Shown here in pieces: positions 36,615 through 45,396 of a stretch of DNA of 64,000 bases. A program made the translations under genes and the position numbers. How positions within the stretch are numbered: the stretch's first letter is position 1; the number at the start of each line of letters is the position of its first letter. Under the pieces are notes generated by a model. That model was not told the DNA's origin and searched no databases. It saw only the letters and a program-made list of their open reading frames with translations. Origin of the DNA: Clostridiales bacterium UBA4039 (GTDB lineage Bacteria > Bacillota > Clostridia > Lachnospirales > Vallitaleaceae); assembly GCA_002382805.1 (NCBI GenBank), contig DGAD01000027.1, forward strand, positions 1 to 64,000, given 5' to 3'.

Positions 36615-38423
36615 ATGAAAGGAACAGTTGTAAACACATGGATCAAAACCTGTAAAAAAGTCTATGACACTGAACACGTACATGCAGCATTAAAGTCTGT
36701 TGATTTTAAAGAAGATGTTGTTTTTTCTCCCTTAGTTGATGTGGAAGATGAACGCGTCTTTAAATTTGTAGAACACATGGCAGGTAATACAGGAAAAGAA
36801 GTTGCCAATGTCTGGAACGATATTGGGGTTGATAATATCCAAGCTTTTAAAAATGATTACCCAGCTTTTTTCAGACCGGATAATGCATTTCAATTTTTAA
36901 GTTTAATGAATGATGTACATCAAATTGTTATTAAGCGTGTCTCAGGTGCAAAACCTCCAATACTCGATATGGAACCTATAGGTGGCTCAAAGGCACGATT
37001 TACATATCGATCAAAGCGAGGAATGTTTGACTACTTTTTAGGACTCATGGAAGGGGTTCAAAAAGAGTTTGGGGAGACCATTCAGATTAAGGAGCTTAAT
37101 CGAACAACAACTGAACTTGAACTTGAACTGACGTTTGAATATACCATTGAAATACGAAAAAATTATCGAATAAACACATTGTTCTCTTTTGGATTTATCC
37201 GTAGTACCAATGTAAAAAGTGCTATTTTATCAATGGTGCTTGGAGCAGCGGTGTTGTTTCCCGTTGCTGGCATCACTCAGATGATGAATATTGGCGGAGC
37301 CGGGATTGCAGTAGGTGCTATCGGAGTATTTACCTACATATCGAATAAAGTGATGAACCGACCGCTCAATCAGATGAACAAGGAGATATCCAGGTTGCAA
37401 CAGCATAACTTTGGGGCGAGAACCAAAGTAAAGTCAGCAGATCAATATGATGATTTGTTTAACAGTGTTAACCAGTTTAAAGACATTGTGTCCAAAGACT
37501 TTGTAGGCTTTAATAATATGGCAGATGAGATGACAACATTTACCGATGCGTTATTAGATATTTCTAATAGCATGTCCCATACTTCAGATGACATATCTGA
37601 TGTTGTCGAACAGTTAGCCAATGCTGCAGGTAGCCAAGCAGAAGAGACTGAAAAATCCATTTATATGTTGAATGATAATATTCAGGAAGTGAAAAAGATT
37701 GCAGCTGAAGAAAATAAAAATAAAGATGAATTAGAAACTTCTGTAGCCAAAATTGAATCAAGCTTTAAAAATGTTGAAAAGACAGCGAATGAAATTGATG
37801 ATGTATTAGAGAAGTTTAAAGTCGTTAAAGAAAATGGTCTTAAACTTATGGGAAGTGCCAAAGACATCACGAATATTGTTAGTCTGGTTTCTGCGATTTC
37901 TCAACAGACAAATCTGTTGGCCCTTAATGCATCTATAGAAGCTGCGAGAGCTGGAGAAGCGGGAAAAGGTTTTGCAGTAGTTGCAGAAGAAGTTCGAAAG
38001 CTATCCGAAGAAACCAACAGTGCTGTTGAGAAAATCAATAACAGCTTAGGTGTGTTTGTCGGAGAAATTGAATCCTTAGTAGATGATGTGGATGAGCAAT
38101 ACGTAGTCCTTGAAAAAGAAAATGGACAATTATCAACCGCAGTCAATGAATCAAGTGATGCAAACACCACCATACAAGCCGTTGCACGAAATATGGTTCA
38201 GACATCGAAAAAACTGGAAAAAGAGACAGAATCTATTTCAGATGTATTTACCAATATTGAATCGCTTGCAGCAATTGCAGAGGAAAACTCGGCTTCGGCA
38301 CAGCAAGTGAGCTCCAACGTTACGTCCTACACTGAACAGATTAAGAGCTTGTCAGATCAAATCAATGAATTTAAAGAATTGACGAAAGAATTTAGTGAAG
38401 AATTAACAACGTACCATATATAG
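36615..38423 (+). CDS. H-NOX haem-domain methyl-accepting chemotaxis protein
   Basis: The 602-residue receptor starts with an H-NOX domain (residues 1-180). The proximal histidine His102, the YxSxR haem-propionate motif (Tyr131, Ser133, Arg135) and Pro115 align position for position with the Thermoanaerobacter H-NOX. The distal residues that stabilise O2 there (Trp9, Asn74, Tyr140) are all present. Two close membrane helices (about 201-220 and 226-243), a HAMP-like linker and an MCP signalling domain follow; the conserved tip [20 protein letters not shown] lies near residues 432-452. The sensor domain is therefore cytoplasmic. It should report O2 (or NO) to CheA; no other che gene is in the window. 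AGGTG precedes the ATG. Confidence 0.93.
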   Translation: MKGTVVNTWIKTCKKVYDTEHVHAALKSVDFKEDVVFSPLVDVEDERVFKFVEHMAGNTGKEVANVWNDIGVDNIQAFKNDYPAFFRPDNAFQFLSLMNDVHQIVIKRVSGAKPPILDMEPIGGSKARFTYRSKRGMFDYFLGLMEGVQKEFGETIQIKELNRTTTELELELTFEYTIEIRKNYRINTLFSFGFIRSTNVKSAILSMVLGAAVLFPVAGITQMMNIGGAGIAVGAIGVFTYISNKVMNRPLNQMNKEISRLQQHNFGARTKVKSADQYDDLFNSVNQFKDIVSKDFVGFNNMADEMTTFTDALLDISNSMSHTSDDISDVVEQLANAAGSQAEETEKSIYMLNDNIQEVKKIAAEENKNKDELETSVAKIESSFKNVEKTANEIDDVLEKFKVVKENGLKLMGSAKDITNIVSLVSAISQQTNLLALNASIEAARAGEAGKGFAVVAEEVRKLSEETNSAVEKINNSLGVFVGEIESLVDDVDEQYVVLEKENGQLSTAVNESSDANTTIQAVARNMVQTSKKLEKETESISDVFTNIESLAAIAEENSASAQQVSSNVTSYTEQIKSLSDQINEFKELTKEFSEELTTYHI

Positions 38424-38447
38424 AAAAAAATATATTCGTGATACGTC

Positions 38448-38482
38448 AAATGGCTGCTGCAAGTTGATTGCAACAGCCATTT
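38448..38482 (+). terminator. hairpin between the chemoreceptor and the phosphodiesterase gene
   Basis: AAATGGCTG and CAGCCATTT pair over nine bases and continue, after one mismatch, as TGCAA/TTGCA. The tail CATTGCTTTT is only weakly T-rich, so termination may be moderate. Confidence 0.6.
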
Positions 38483-38506
38483 CATTGCTTTTACATAGCA
38501 AAGCAC

Positions 38507-39769
38507 TTATTTAATAAGTAATTCATCTAAAACACGTCCATCGACATCTGGAAGGGCAACTTTAAGCAACTTGGCAAATGTCGGGGCTTCATCAACAAGA
38601 TGTGCATGATCTAAGACAGCGCCTGAACGAATATCTGGACCCATAGCCAAGAATAATGTTTTTAGATTCTCATGCTCAGGTAAAAATCCATGATCACTTC
38701 GATAACAATTGGGAAGTTGCTCTCTTGGCACTACAATTTGGTTGAGTGTATGATTTCTAAAGATATAACCGTCCTTTGCTTCAAGTATAAATGAATAGGG
38801 GCCATCAAGATGATGGCTTGCAATAATTTCTTCACGCGTAAAAAAATGTTTGATGGGAGAATTGTTCATTTCGACAAAATCAGATAAGACTTGTTGGACA
38901 CGGGAATACAAGGTCGTATTTGTCGGATTTTTAAGTTGTATCTGAACACTTCCACCAGCAGAATTTGCGTAGACATCATTTGATAAGCCTTCTTTTTTAA
39001 AGAGAGTGTTTAAAAAGATGACATGGCTAAAATCATTACCCCCGTGGTCGCCGAGAAGTACAATATTGGTCGTGTTATAAAGACCAGCAGATTTTAGCGC
39101 TTCTATGAGTCTTCCAAGTCGCTGGTCCATTTTATCTAGAACATGGTACGCCTCGTCTGAAAAGACACCATGCACATGTCGGGTTGAGTCAAGTTCAGTA
39201 AAATGGATACCCATTAAATGTGGTTTTTTTTGAACAATAATATCCGTACTTGTAGCTTCGATAAAGTCATCAAGCTGGGGCTGGCTTTTTCCATTAAGCA
39301 GATGTCGGTGCTTTAAGACAAGGGGTAACATCGACATGCTACCATTTTTTAGATAAAGCGAGAACATACTTTTTCCATGGTCAGACCAAATCTCAGGAAT
39401 ATTATAGTCAATTGCCGATTTGGCATTAGCCATCACCGGCCAAAGAACCGAAGCTGTCTTTAAGCGCTTTCGTTTTGCAGCATCAAAAAGAGTCGGGACT
39501 TGAATAGACTTTTTATGCCAATGCCATACTTGACGTAACGGATCCTTCGGATTTGCGATTTCATTATGATAAATCCCATGGCGATAAGGGTAGGTTCCTG
39601 TTATAATTGAAGTATGGCAACAATAGGTAAGCGAAGGGTAAATCGATTCCACGGATTTGATATAGCTACCCTGCTCCATAAAGTATTTGAAATTCGTTAA
39701 GGTACGAAGGTAGGATAAATCTTTTGCATTTAACGCATCTAGAGATATAATTAATAAATTGTTGATCAT
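38507..39769 (-). CDS. alkaline phosphatase superfamily / type I phosphodiesterase-like protein
   Basis: The 420-residue protein has the metal-binding plan of nucleotide pyrophosphatase/phosphodiesterase enzymes: Asp in LLIISLDAL (residue 11), the nucleophile region SLTYCCHTSIITG (near residues 46-58), HFTELDSTRHVHG (near 188-200) and LLGDHGGNDFS (near 241-251), then a late SDHGFLPEHENLKT segment near residues 356-370. There is no signal peptide, so it should be cytoplasmic. Likely substrates are nucleotide or phosphonate-type diesters, not resolved here. An AGGAGG site precedes the start. It shares the 38448-38482 hairpin with the convergent chemoreceptor. Confidence 0.8.
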   Translation of the reverse strand: MINNLLIISLDALNAKDLSYLRTLTNFKYFMEQGSYIKSVESIYPSLTYCCHTSIITGTYPYRHGIYHNEIANPKDPLRQVWHWHKKSIQVPTLFDAAKRKRLKTASVLWPVMANAKSAIDYNIPEIWSDHGKSMFSLYLKNGSMSMLPLVLKHRHLLNGKSQPQLDDFIEATSTDIIVQKKPHLMGIHFTELDSTRHVHGVFSDEAYHVLDKMDQRLGRLIEALKSAGLYNTTNIVLLGDHGGNDFSHVIFLNTLFKKEGLSNDVYANSAGGSVQIQLKNPTNTTLYSRVQQVLSDFVEMNNSPIKHFFTREEIIASHHLDGPYSFILEAKDGYIFRNHTLNQIVVPREQLPNCYRSDHGFLPEHENLKTLFLAMGPDIRSGAVLDHAHLVDEAPTFAKLLKVALPDVDGRVLDELLIK

Positions 39770-39886
39770 AATTTCCTCCTATACAAGTTGGGTTTCTTTA
39801 ATTATACTATAGATATAGTAACGGAACAAATAACAATAAAGCATATGACACCATAGATAAGTTACAGTAACAAGGAGATTAAGCCA

Positions 39887-40762
39887 ATGATGAGAAAACG
39901 CAACCTTATTCAACAAATGAATCGGTTTATTTTATTAAGACAGATGATATACTTGATTCTTTTTTTAGGAATCATTAGTGGGTTAGTTTATTATATACTT
40001 GTACAATATCATATTATTAAGAGCCAAAAGACAATTGAACCGATTGTTATTATCAGTGCAATCTTTGTGTTGGCATTGATTAACGGTTTTTTACTCCTAA
40101 GAGATGGAAGCTTATATCGTCGCTTTATTTTTAATACGGAAAGTAGAGAGCATGCGTTTACTCATGTTGAAAAGCTCAATCAAGACTTGCGTGCACAACG
40201 CCATGATTTTCTCAATCATATTCAAGTGCTCTATAGCCTGATGGAGTTAGAAGAATATGAAGAAACACGTACGTATTTGAATCACCTCTATGGAGATATT
40301 ATTAAGGTGGGCTCAAGAATTAAAACAGAAAGTGTCTCGGTGAATGCGCTTTTGCAAGCAAAGTCCAACGAAGCAGAAAAAAAAGGGATACAATTTCAAA
40401 TCCTTCTTAAATCCCAGTTATCCAATATACCTATCGGAGAGTGGGAGCTATGCCGTATACTTGGCAATCTTATTGACAATGCATTTGATGCATTAGATAA
40501 TTCGAATAAACCTAACAAAACGGTAACGATCCAAATTTATGAGGCCATAAAATCTATTGAAATACGTGTCCGAAATAATGGACCCTTTATTCCGGAACAT
40601 ATGCGTCATAAGATTTTTGAGGCAGGCTTTAGCAGTAAGGGAGAAAAAGAAGAACGGGGTATGGGACTTTATATCGTTAACGATTTGTTGGAAAATCAAG
40701 GGCATAGTATTGTATTAGAACAAGAAGGGGACGTCTGTTTTCATATTTCATTAAAAAAGTGA
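39887..40762 (+). CDS. sensor histidine kinase with Spo0B-like dimerisation and GHKL ATPase domains
   Basis: The 291-residue kinase has two membrane helices (about residues 18-40 and 51-71), a short extracytoplasmic loop, a Spo0B-type phosphoacceptor region QRHDFLNHIQ with His106, and a HATPase with N-box LCRILGNLIDNAFDAL and G-box ERGMGLYIVNDLL. The RHDFLNH form belongs to the HPK10/AgrC- or DcuS-like kinases. These normally pair with LytTR regulators; one lies 1.7 kb downstream at 42507, after nfeD, floA and a small gene. No large ligand domain is seen, so it probably senses a membrane or peptide signal. Confidence 0.85.
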   Translation: MMRKRNLIQQMNRFILLRQMIYLILFLGIISGLVYYILVQYHIIKSQKTIEPIVIISAIFVLALINGFLLLRDGSLYRRFIFNTESREHAFTHVEKLNQDLRAQRHDFLNHIQVLYSLMELEEYEETRTYLNHLYGDIIKVGSRIKTESVSVNALLQAKSNEAEKKGIQFQILLKSQLSNIPIGEWELCRILGNLIDNAFDALDNSNKPNKTVTIQIYEAIKSIEIRVRNNGPFIPEHMRHKIFEAGFSSKGEKEERGMGLYIVNDLLENQGHSIVLEQEGDVCFHISLKK

Positions 40763-40801
40763 TGTTTTAATCCGGTTTTTGATGTTTTGAGGCAGGATGA
40801 G

Positions 40802-40829
40802 TTGTAATTTATTCTAAAAGGCGTATGAT
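40802..40829 (+). promoter_or_regulatory. promoter of the nfeD-floA-regulator operon
   Basis: TTGTAA (40802-40807) and TATGAT (40824-40829) are 16 bases apart. I looked for a sigma-W-type TGAAAC/CGTA pair, as known for the Bacillus floA operon, and did not find one in the right order. Confidence 0.5.
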
Positions 40830-40860
40830 GAAACTATAGATGTAAATTAGGAGGTGCATT

Positions 40861-41313
40861 ATGGAGTGGATAGCAATAATTCTTATAGTTATAGGAATTC
40901 TATTATTAGTTGCAGAAATCTTTATTCCTAGTTTTGGTATTACCGGTGCATTAGGAATTGTTCTAATTATCGTCGGGGTGATTATAACTGCAGAAACCTT
41001 TATGGCAGGCATCATTATATTTGCAGTGATTATTGGCATTGCAATGGTCTTGATGATTCTGGCGTATAAATTGGTTTCAACAAAGGGAAGTCCTTTTGTG
41101 TTAACCGAAAATCTTCATGAAGATACACCAGAAAATCTTGAGTATTTTAAAGGGAAAAAAGGCGTGGCGATAACGCCTCTAAGACCTTCGGGAACAGGAG
41201 ACTTTGATGGTGTACGACTCGATGTGCTAACCAAAGGCGAATTTATTGAAAAAGGCACAAGTATCCTTGTAGATGAAGTTGCAGGCAAACGTATTTTTGT
41301 TAAAAAAGTTTAG
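40861..41313 (+). CDS. NfeD-family membrane protein
   Basis: The 150-residue protein has three membrane helices (about 3-23, 27-46, 50-70) and a C-terminal OB-fold-like NfeD domain (about 95-150, with [24 protein letters not shown]). This is the short NfeD1b form without the ClpP-like protease domain. NfeD proteins are nearly always encoded next to a flotillin or stomatin; here floA follows 11 bases later. The pair is thought to organise membrane microdomains. An AGGAGG site precedes the ATG. Confidence 0.9.
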   Translation: MEWIAIILIVIGILLLVAEIFIPSFGITGALGIVLIIVGVIITAETFMAGIIIFAVIIGIAMVLMILAYKLVSTKGSPFVLTENLHEDTPENLEYFKGKKGVAITPLRPSGTGDFDGVRLDVLTKGEFIEKGTSILVDEVAGKRIFVKKV

Positions 41314-41324
41314 GAGGGTTTTAT

Positions 41325-42323
41325 ATGAGAATCTTTACATTGGGAGTGGCTAATCTGCCTCAGGAATTAGGAACATTGGTTATTGTTGGTTTGGTTGTAT
41401 TAATCCTTGCTATTTTCTTTAGTGTCATACCAATCCGTTTATGGATAGCGGCTATTGCATCCAATGCAAAAGTAGGGATTATTACACTGATTGGAATGAA
41501 GTTACGTCGTGTAAAACCATCCAATATTGTACTACCGCTTATTCGTGCAACCAAAGCAGGTTTAGATGTATCTATTAATCAATTAGAATCTCATTATCTT
41601 TCAGGAGGGAAAGTAGGACGAGTTGTTGACGCGCTTATTGCAGCTCACCGAGCGAAGCTAGAATTAAGCTTTGAACGTGCAGCGGCCATTGACCTTGCAG
41701 GAAGAGATGTACTAGAGGCGGTACGCATGAGCGTTAAGCCAAAAATCATTGAAACACCGGCAGTTATCGCAGTGGCAAAAGATGGTATAGAAGTTAAAGC
41801 TATTGCACGGGTAACCGTTCGCGCAAACCTTGATCGCCTCGTGGGTGGTGCAGGTGAAGAGACTGTGATTGCACGTGTTGGTGAAGGTATTGTTACCACA
41901 GTTGGTAGTGCCGAAAGTCATAAAGAAGTTTTAGAAAATCCGGATTCAATATCGGAGCGTGTTCTTAGCAAAGGACTGGATTCAGGAACGGCATTTGAGA
42001 TTTTATCCATTGATATTGCAGATATTGACTTAGGTAAGAATATAGGTGCCCGCCTTCAAATTGAGCAGGCTGAAGCTGATAAGCAAATTGCACAGGCACG
42101 CGCAGAAAAACGACGCGCCATAGCCATTGCCCAAGAACAAGAAATGCGAGCACGGGTTGAAGAGATGCGTGCAAAAGTTGTCGAAGCGGAAGCAAAGATT
42201 CCACTAGCGATTGCCAAGGCATTTGAAAATGGACAATTGGGTATCATGGATTATTATCGAATGGAGAACATTAAGTCGGATACTGCAATGCGAGAAGCCA
42301 TTAGCGAAGGCAGTGAAGAATAG
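41325..42323 (+). CDS. floA: flotillin-like protein FloA
   Basis: The 332-residue protein matches the FloA/YqfA family: an N-terminal membrane segment (about 14-38), the [21 protein letters not shown] region, an SPFH/PHB domain with [25 protein letters not shown] (in two parts, residues 140-170), and an Ala/Glu-rich coiled C-terminus (about 240-290). FloA forms oligomers in lipid-ordered membrane zones and affects signalling and secretion proteins. It lies between nfeD and a 54-residue gene followed by a LytTR regulator, all on one strand with short gaps. Confidence 0.95.
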   Translation: MRIFTLGVANLPQELGTLVIVGLVVLILAIFFSVIPIRLWIAAIASNAKVGIITLIGMKLRRVKPSNIVLPLIRATKAGLDVSINQLESHYLSGGKVGRVVDALIAAHRAKLELSFERAAAIDLAGRDVLEAVRMSVKPKIIETPAVIAVAKDGIEVKAIARVTVRANLDRLVGGAGEETVIARVGEGIVTTVGSAESHKEVLENPDSISERVLSKGLDSGTAFEILSIDIADIDLGKNIGARLQIEQAEADKQIAQARAEKRRAIAIAQEQEMRARVEEMRAKVVEAEAKIPLAIAKAFENGQLGIMDYYRMENIKSDTAMREAISEGSEE

Positions 42324-42335
42324 GTGGTGCATACC

Positions 42336-42500
42336 ATGAAAAAAAGATCTGATGAGTATAAGCAGTATTCAGAGGTGGATTATAACCAGGAACAAAAGAA
42401 AAAAGTATTAAAGCATCCCCTTTTAAAAGGCGCTTCAAAAAAAGATCTAAAACGCGGAATTATATATAGTGAAGTATTAGGAAAGCCGAAAGGTTGGTAG
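42336..42500 (+). CDS. 54-residue basic protein after floA
   Basis: This small gene starts with ATG behind GGTGGTG and ends with TAG six bases before the start of the response regulator. The product is strongly basic, with a KKVLKHPLLKGASKKDLK core and the end RGIIYSEVLGKPKGW. No membrane segment or known domain is recognised. The tight position, good ribosome-binding site and ordered composition suggest a real gene that is cotranscribed with floA and the regulator. A small partner protein of FloA or a translational coupling unit are inferences. In Bacillus a small gene also follows floA, but I cannot confirm relatedness. Confidence 0.6.
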   Translation: MKKRSDEYKQYSEVDYNQEQKKKVLKHPLLKGASKKDLKRGIIYSEVLGKPKGW

Positions 42501-42506
42501 TTGACA

Positions 42507-43238
42507 ATGAAAGTATTAATTGCAGATGATGACAAAAGCATGCGCTTTGTCCTTCGAAAAGCGTTGGAGAAACATGAGGATATCAATGTTGCATGTGAAG
42601 TAGATAGTGGAAGTAAAGCTGTGGTAGCCTTTGAGAATGAAAAATTCGATGCTGTTTTTTTAGATGTGGATATGCCGGAGCTTGATGGTATTGAAGCGGC
42701 AAAAATGATATTGGATATTCAGCCAAAGTGCATCATTGTTTTTGTCACTGCATATGAAAGGTATATGCAGGATGCGTTTGAACTATATGCGTTCGATTAT
42801 ATGGTCAAACCGTTTAAGTTAGAACGGTTGACACAAACGATTAATCGCATGCGCCATTTTATTAGTGAGATGGATGAAGTAAAGCAAGAAAAAGTTGAAG
42901 CCATTAACAATGATTTACTACTCAAAGTCCATGATGGGATGGTCGTCATACGTCCGGAAGAGATTCTCATGATTGAACGTGAGAATAGATGCTCGGTTAT
43001 TGTTACAGCAAAAGAACATTATAGTATAAACAAATCCCTGGCTGAACTTGAATCTATTTTACCGGAAGATGAATTTTTACGCACGCATAAATCCTACATT
43101 GTACGTTTGGATAAAATAGAAAAATTAAATGTATATGGTCGATGGACTTATGTGGTTAAATTAAAAGGAACGAAGAAAGACGCCTTGTTGACCAAAGAAA
43201 AAGCAAAAATTCTTGAAACAATTTTTAATCCACTATAA
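42507..43238 (+). CDS. LytTR-family response regulator
   Basis: The 243-residue regulator has a receiver domain (acidic triad DDD near residues 7-9, phosphoacceptor Asp53 in FLDVDMPELDG, Lys in VKPFKLE) and a C-terminal LytTR DNA-binding domain (about residues 135-240, with EEILMIERENR and the FLRTHKSYIVRLDKI strand). It should be the partner of the GHKL kinase at 39887. ATG 42507 is preferred over TTG 42501. It begins six bases after the 54-residue gene, so translation is probably coupled. A strong terminator follows. Confidence 0.92.
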   Translation: MKVLIADDDKSMRFVLRKALEKHEDINVACEVDSGSKAVVAFENEKFDAVFLDVDMPELDGIEAAKMILDIQPKCIIVFVTAYERYMQDAFELYAFDYMVKPFKLERLTQTINRMRHFISEMDEVKQEKVEAINNDLLLKVHDGMVVIRPEEILMIERENRCSVIVTAKEHYSINKSLAELESILPEDEFLRTHKSYIVRLDKIEKLNVYGRWTYVVKLKGTKKDALLTKEKAKILETIFNPL

Positions 43239-43282
43239 GTTGAGTGCGTGACAAAGAGTTTGCTGTCAAAAAATAAAAATCA

Positions 43283-43326
43283 AAAAAGCAGATGCATGTA
43301 CAGCTTTGGCTGCAGCATCTGCTTTT
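43283..43326. terminator. bidirectional terminator between the LytTR regulator and dapB
   Basis: AAAAGCAGATGC pairs with GCATCTGCTTTT and an inner CAGC/GCTG stem is present; A- and T-runs flank both sides. Confidence 0.85.
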
Positions 43327-43356
43327 AATATGGCATCCCATAAAATAATATGAGAA

Positions 43357-44112
43357 TTATTCGATAACATCGCCCATGGAGTACATTCCTTTAGGCTGAT
43401 GGGCAAGGTATTTGGCTGCGTTAACGGCACCAACGGCGAAGATTTCCTTGGATTGAGCAATATGGTTAATTTCAAAAACTTCATCTTTGCCGGCAAAGAT
43501 GACTTGATGTTCACCAACAATGGTCCCACCACGTAGAGCATGTATTCCGATTTCTTTTTTTGGACGCTTGATGCGTTCTTGACTACGATCATAGGTATAG
43601 CTATATTTTTCATCAAGAACTTCATTGATGGAATCAGCAATATAAAGCGCTGTGCCGCTTGGGGCATCCACCTTTTGATTATGATGCTTTTCAATAATTT
43701 CAATGTCAAAATTTGCACCTGTAAGCACCTGGGTAGCCTTCTTGACTAAGTTTGCCATTAGATTGATACCAAGGGACATATTGGCTGAAAAAAGAATAGG
43801 GATCTTTAATGCTGCTTGGTGGACAAAGGCAACCTGTTCTTCATTAAGGCCGGTAGTACAGACAACGACACCGATGTTTTTGTCAATGGCTGCAGTTAAC
43901 ATTGGGATGACAGCTGGAGCGACGGAAAAGTCAATCACTACATCAGCATCAACATCGCAAGCCTCTAACGAGCTAAACACCGGATAGTCAAAATGCTTTG
44001 TAGTGTCTAAATCAATTCCTGCAACAAGTTGTGTACCCGGGTCATCAGCAACGAGTTTTGAAATGGTATGGCCCATCTGTCCGTTGCATCCATGCATAAT
44101 AACTTTTATCAT
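43357..44112 (-). CDS. dapB: 4-hydroxy-tetrahydrodipicolinate reductase
   Basis: The 251-residue enzyme reduces the DapA product with NAD(P)H in lysine and diaminopimelate synthesis. The nucleotide-binding start VIMHGCNGQMG, the VVCTTGL segment, and the catalytic EKHHNQKVDAPSGTA motif (near residues 137-151) are intact. The start overlaps the stop of dapA by four bases (ATGA), so they form one transcript under the lysine riboswitch. It lies convergent with the LytTR regulator. Confidence 0.97.
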   Translation of the reverse strand: MIKVIMHGCNGQMGHTISKLVADDPGTQLVAGIDLDTTKHFDYPVFSSLEACDVDADVVIDFSVAPAVIPMLTAAIDKNIGVVVCTTGLNEEQVAFVHQAALKIPILFSANMSLGINLMANLVKKATQVLTGANFDIEIIEKHHNQKVDAPSGTALYIADSINEVLDEKYSYTYDRSQERIKRPKKEIGIHALRGGTIVGEHQVIFAGKDEVFEINHIAQSKEIFAVGAVNAAKYLAHQPKGMYSMGDVIE

Positions 44113-44999
44113 TCTTGCACCTCAATTCCATAATCAAGGAGTGCTTGCTTTAATAAAGCTTTATTGCTTGGTGCCATTTCGTATAAGGGCAGTCGACATG
44201 GACCAACTTCCATTCCCATCATATTCATAGCTTCTTTTACAGGGATAGGATTGGTTTCGGAAAAAAGGTTGGTAATAATAGAATGTAAGGATAACTGTGT
44301 GTGCAAGCTTTCTTCTAAGCGACAATTAAGATAATGCTCTACAATATCATGTGTTTGCTTTGGAAGAATATTGGCGACCACAGAGACAACACCTTTACCA
44401 CCTAGGCTAAGAAGGGGAAGGATTTGATCGTCATTACCAGAGTATAAGTCTAGCTTGCCGTCAAGCTCGGCTACAACATTCATAACATGACCGATATCAC
44501 CACTGGCCTCTTTTAGAGCCACAATATTTTCAAATTGAGTCAGTTCTTTTAGGGTGCTTGCTTCAATATTCATTCCGGTGCGGCTAGGGACATTATATAA
44601 CATAATCGGAATGTTTACGCTATTGGCAATTGCCCCAAAGTGTGCGACAAGTCCGCGTTGAGTTGTTTTATTATAATAAGGTGTAACTTGTAATAAACCA
44701 TCAGCACCTAAACGCTCGGCTTCTTTGGATAGATAAATCCCGTGTTGGGTATCGTTGCTTCCGGTTCCTGCAATAACAGGAACACGCTTATTGGTTACCT
44801 CAACAGCAGCGCGTATACATGCGAGATGTTCCTCATCATTCATTGTAGAAGCTTCACCGGTAGTTCCACAGATAATTATGGCATCAGTACCTTCGCTGAT
44901 TTGCCAATCAATAAGTTTGTGAAGCTTGTCAAAGTTAACAGAATAATCTTCATTAAAGGGTGTAACGATAGCGACCCCTGAACCTGTAAATAAAGTCAT
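44109..44999 (-). CDS. dapA: 4-hydroxy-tetrahydrodipicolinate synthase
   Basis: The 296-residue aldolase condenses pyruvate with aspartate semialdehyde. Landmarks are GTTGEAST (near residues 44-51), the tyrosine in YNVPSRTG (near residue 133) and the Schiff-base lysine in ALKEASGD (near residue 161). ATG 44999 has GGAGG six bases upstream; an in-frame ATG at 45014 lies in the T-run of the leader terminator and is unlikely to be used. dapA is the first gene of the dapA-dapB operon, controlled by the lysine riboswitch upstream. Confidence 0.97.
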   Translation of the reverse strand: MTLFTGSGVAIVTPFNEDYSVNFDKLHKLIDWQISEGTDAIIICGTTGEASTMNDEEHLACIRAAVEVTNKRVPVIAGTGSNDTQHGIYLSKEAERLGADGLLQVTPYYNKTTQRGLVAHFGAIANSVNIPIMLYNVPSRTGMNIEASTLKELTQFENIVALKEASGDIGHVMNVVAELDGKLDLYSGNDDQILPLLSLGGKGVVSVVANILPKQTHDIVEHYLNCRLEESLHTQLSLHSIITNLFSETNPIPVKEAMNMMGMEVGPCRLPLYEMAPSNKALLKQALLDYGIEVQE

Positions 45000-45014
45000 A
45001 GTATCCTCCTTCAT

Positions 45015-45039
45015 AAAAAAAAGTCAGCATGTGCTGACT
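45015..45039 (-). terminator. lysine-riboswitch terminator before dapA
   Basis: On the minus strand AGTCAGCA and TGCTGACT form the stem and eight T residues follow, ending 16 bases before the dapA start. Confidence 0.88.
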
Positions 45040-45077
45040 GTGCGTTACCATAATCGAATTATTGGTGTAACGATACA

Positions 45078-45248
45078 CAGGTAGCACTCCATCTTGTACA
45101 CAAGATGACAGTTAGTAAGCTTTTAACTTAAAAACCAGGATCTAAAGTCACAGGACTATATTCCTTCGGCATATTTACCTTTCAGAAAATATCAAAAATA
45201 CCTGTGTATCTCCATTATCCTACTGATTAAACATGCACCTCTACCAAC
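45078..45248 (-). ncRNA. lysine riboswitch (L box)
   Basis: On the minus strand the closing stem is GGTAG (45245-45241) with CTACC (45084-45080). Conserved L-box parts appear in order: AGAGGTGCA, AATCAGTAGGA, GAAAGG, GCCGAAGG, ATCCTGG, ACTGTCATC and GATGGAGTGCTACC. A terminator hairpin follows before dapA, so lysine should switch the operon off. A small GTTGAT/ATCAAC hairpin precedes the aptamer. Confidence 0.92.
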
Positions 45249-45276
45249 AAATAGTTGATGTTCTTATATCAACAAT

Positions 45277-45305
45277 AGAATAACACTACTAGAAATAAAA
45301 GTCAA
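45277..45305 (-). promoter_or_regulatory. promoter of the dapA-dapB leader
   Basis: On the minus strand TTGACT (45305-45300) and TATTCT (45282-45277) are 17 bases apart, just upstream of the riboswitch. Confidence 0.75.
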
Positions 45306-45340
45306 TTAGATCTTTTCTTTAATAATTATAGCATATTTCT

Positions 45341-45369
45341 TTGAAATATCACTAGGTATATAGTAAAAT
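45341..45369 (+). promoter_or_regulatory. promoter for the GGDEF gene
   Basis: TTGAAA (45341-45346) and TAAAAT (45364-45369) are 17 bases apart; the start codon is at 45397 behind GAGGTGAT. Confidence 0.65.
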
Positions 45370-45396
45370 GATAGAGAAGAATTGAGGTGATATTCG

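Noticed and set aside
40763..40860. Sigma-W promoter before nfeD-floA as in Bacillus
   Set aside because: TGAAAC and CGTA strings occur but in the reverse order; a sigma-A-like pair fits better.
43266..43718. A 150-codon frame on the minus strand inside dapB
   Set aside because: It overlaps dapB in another frame, has low-complexity composition and no ribosome-binding site; dapB has full family motifs.
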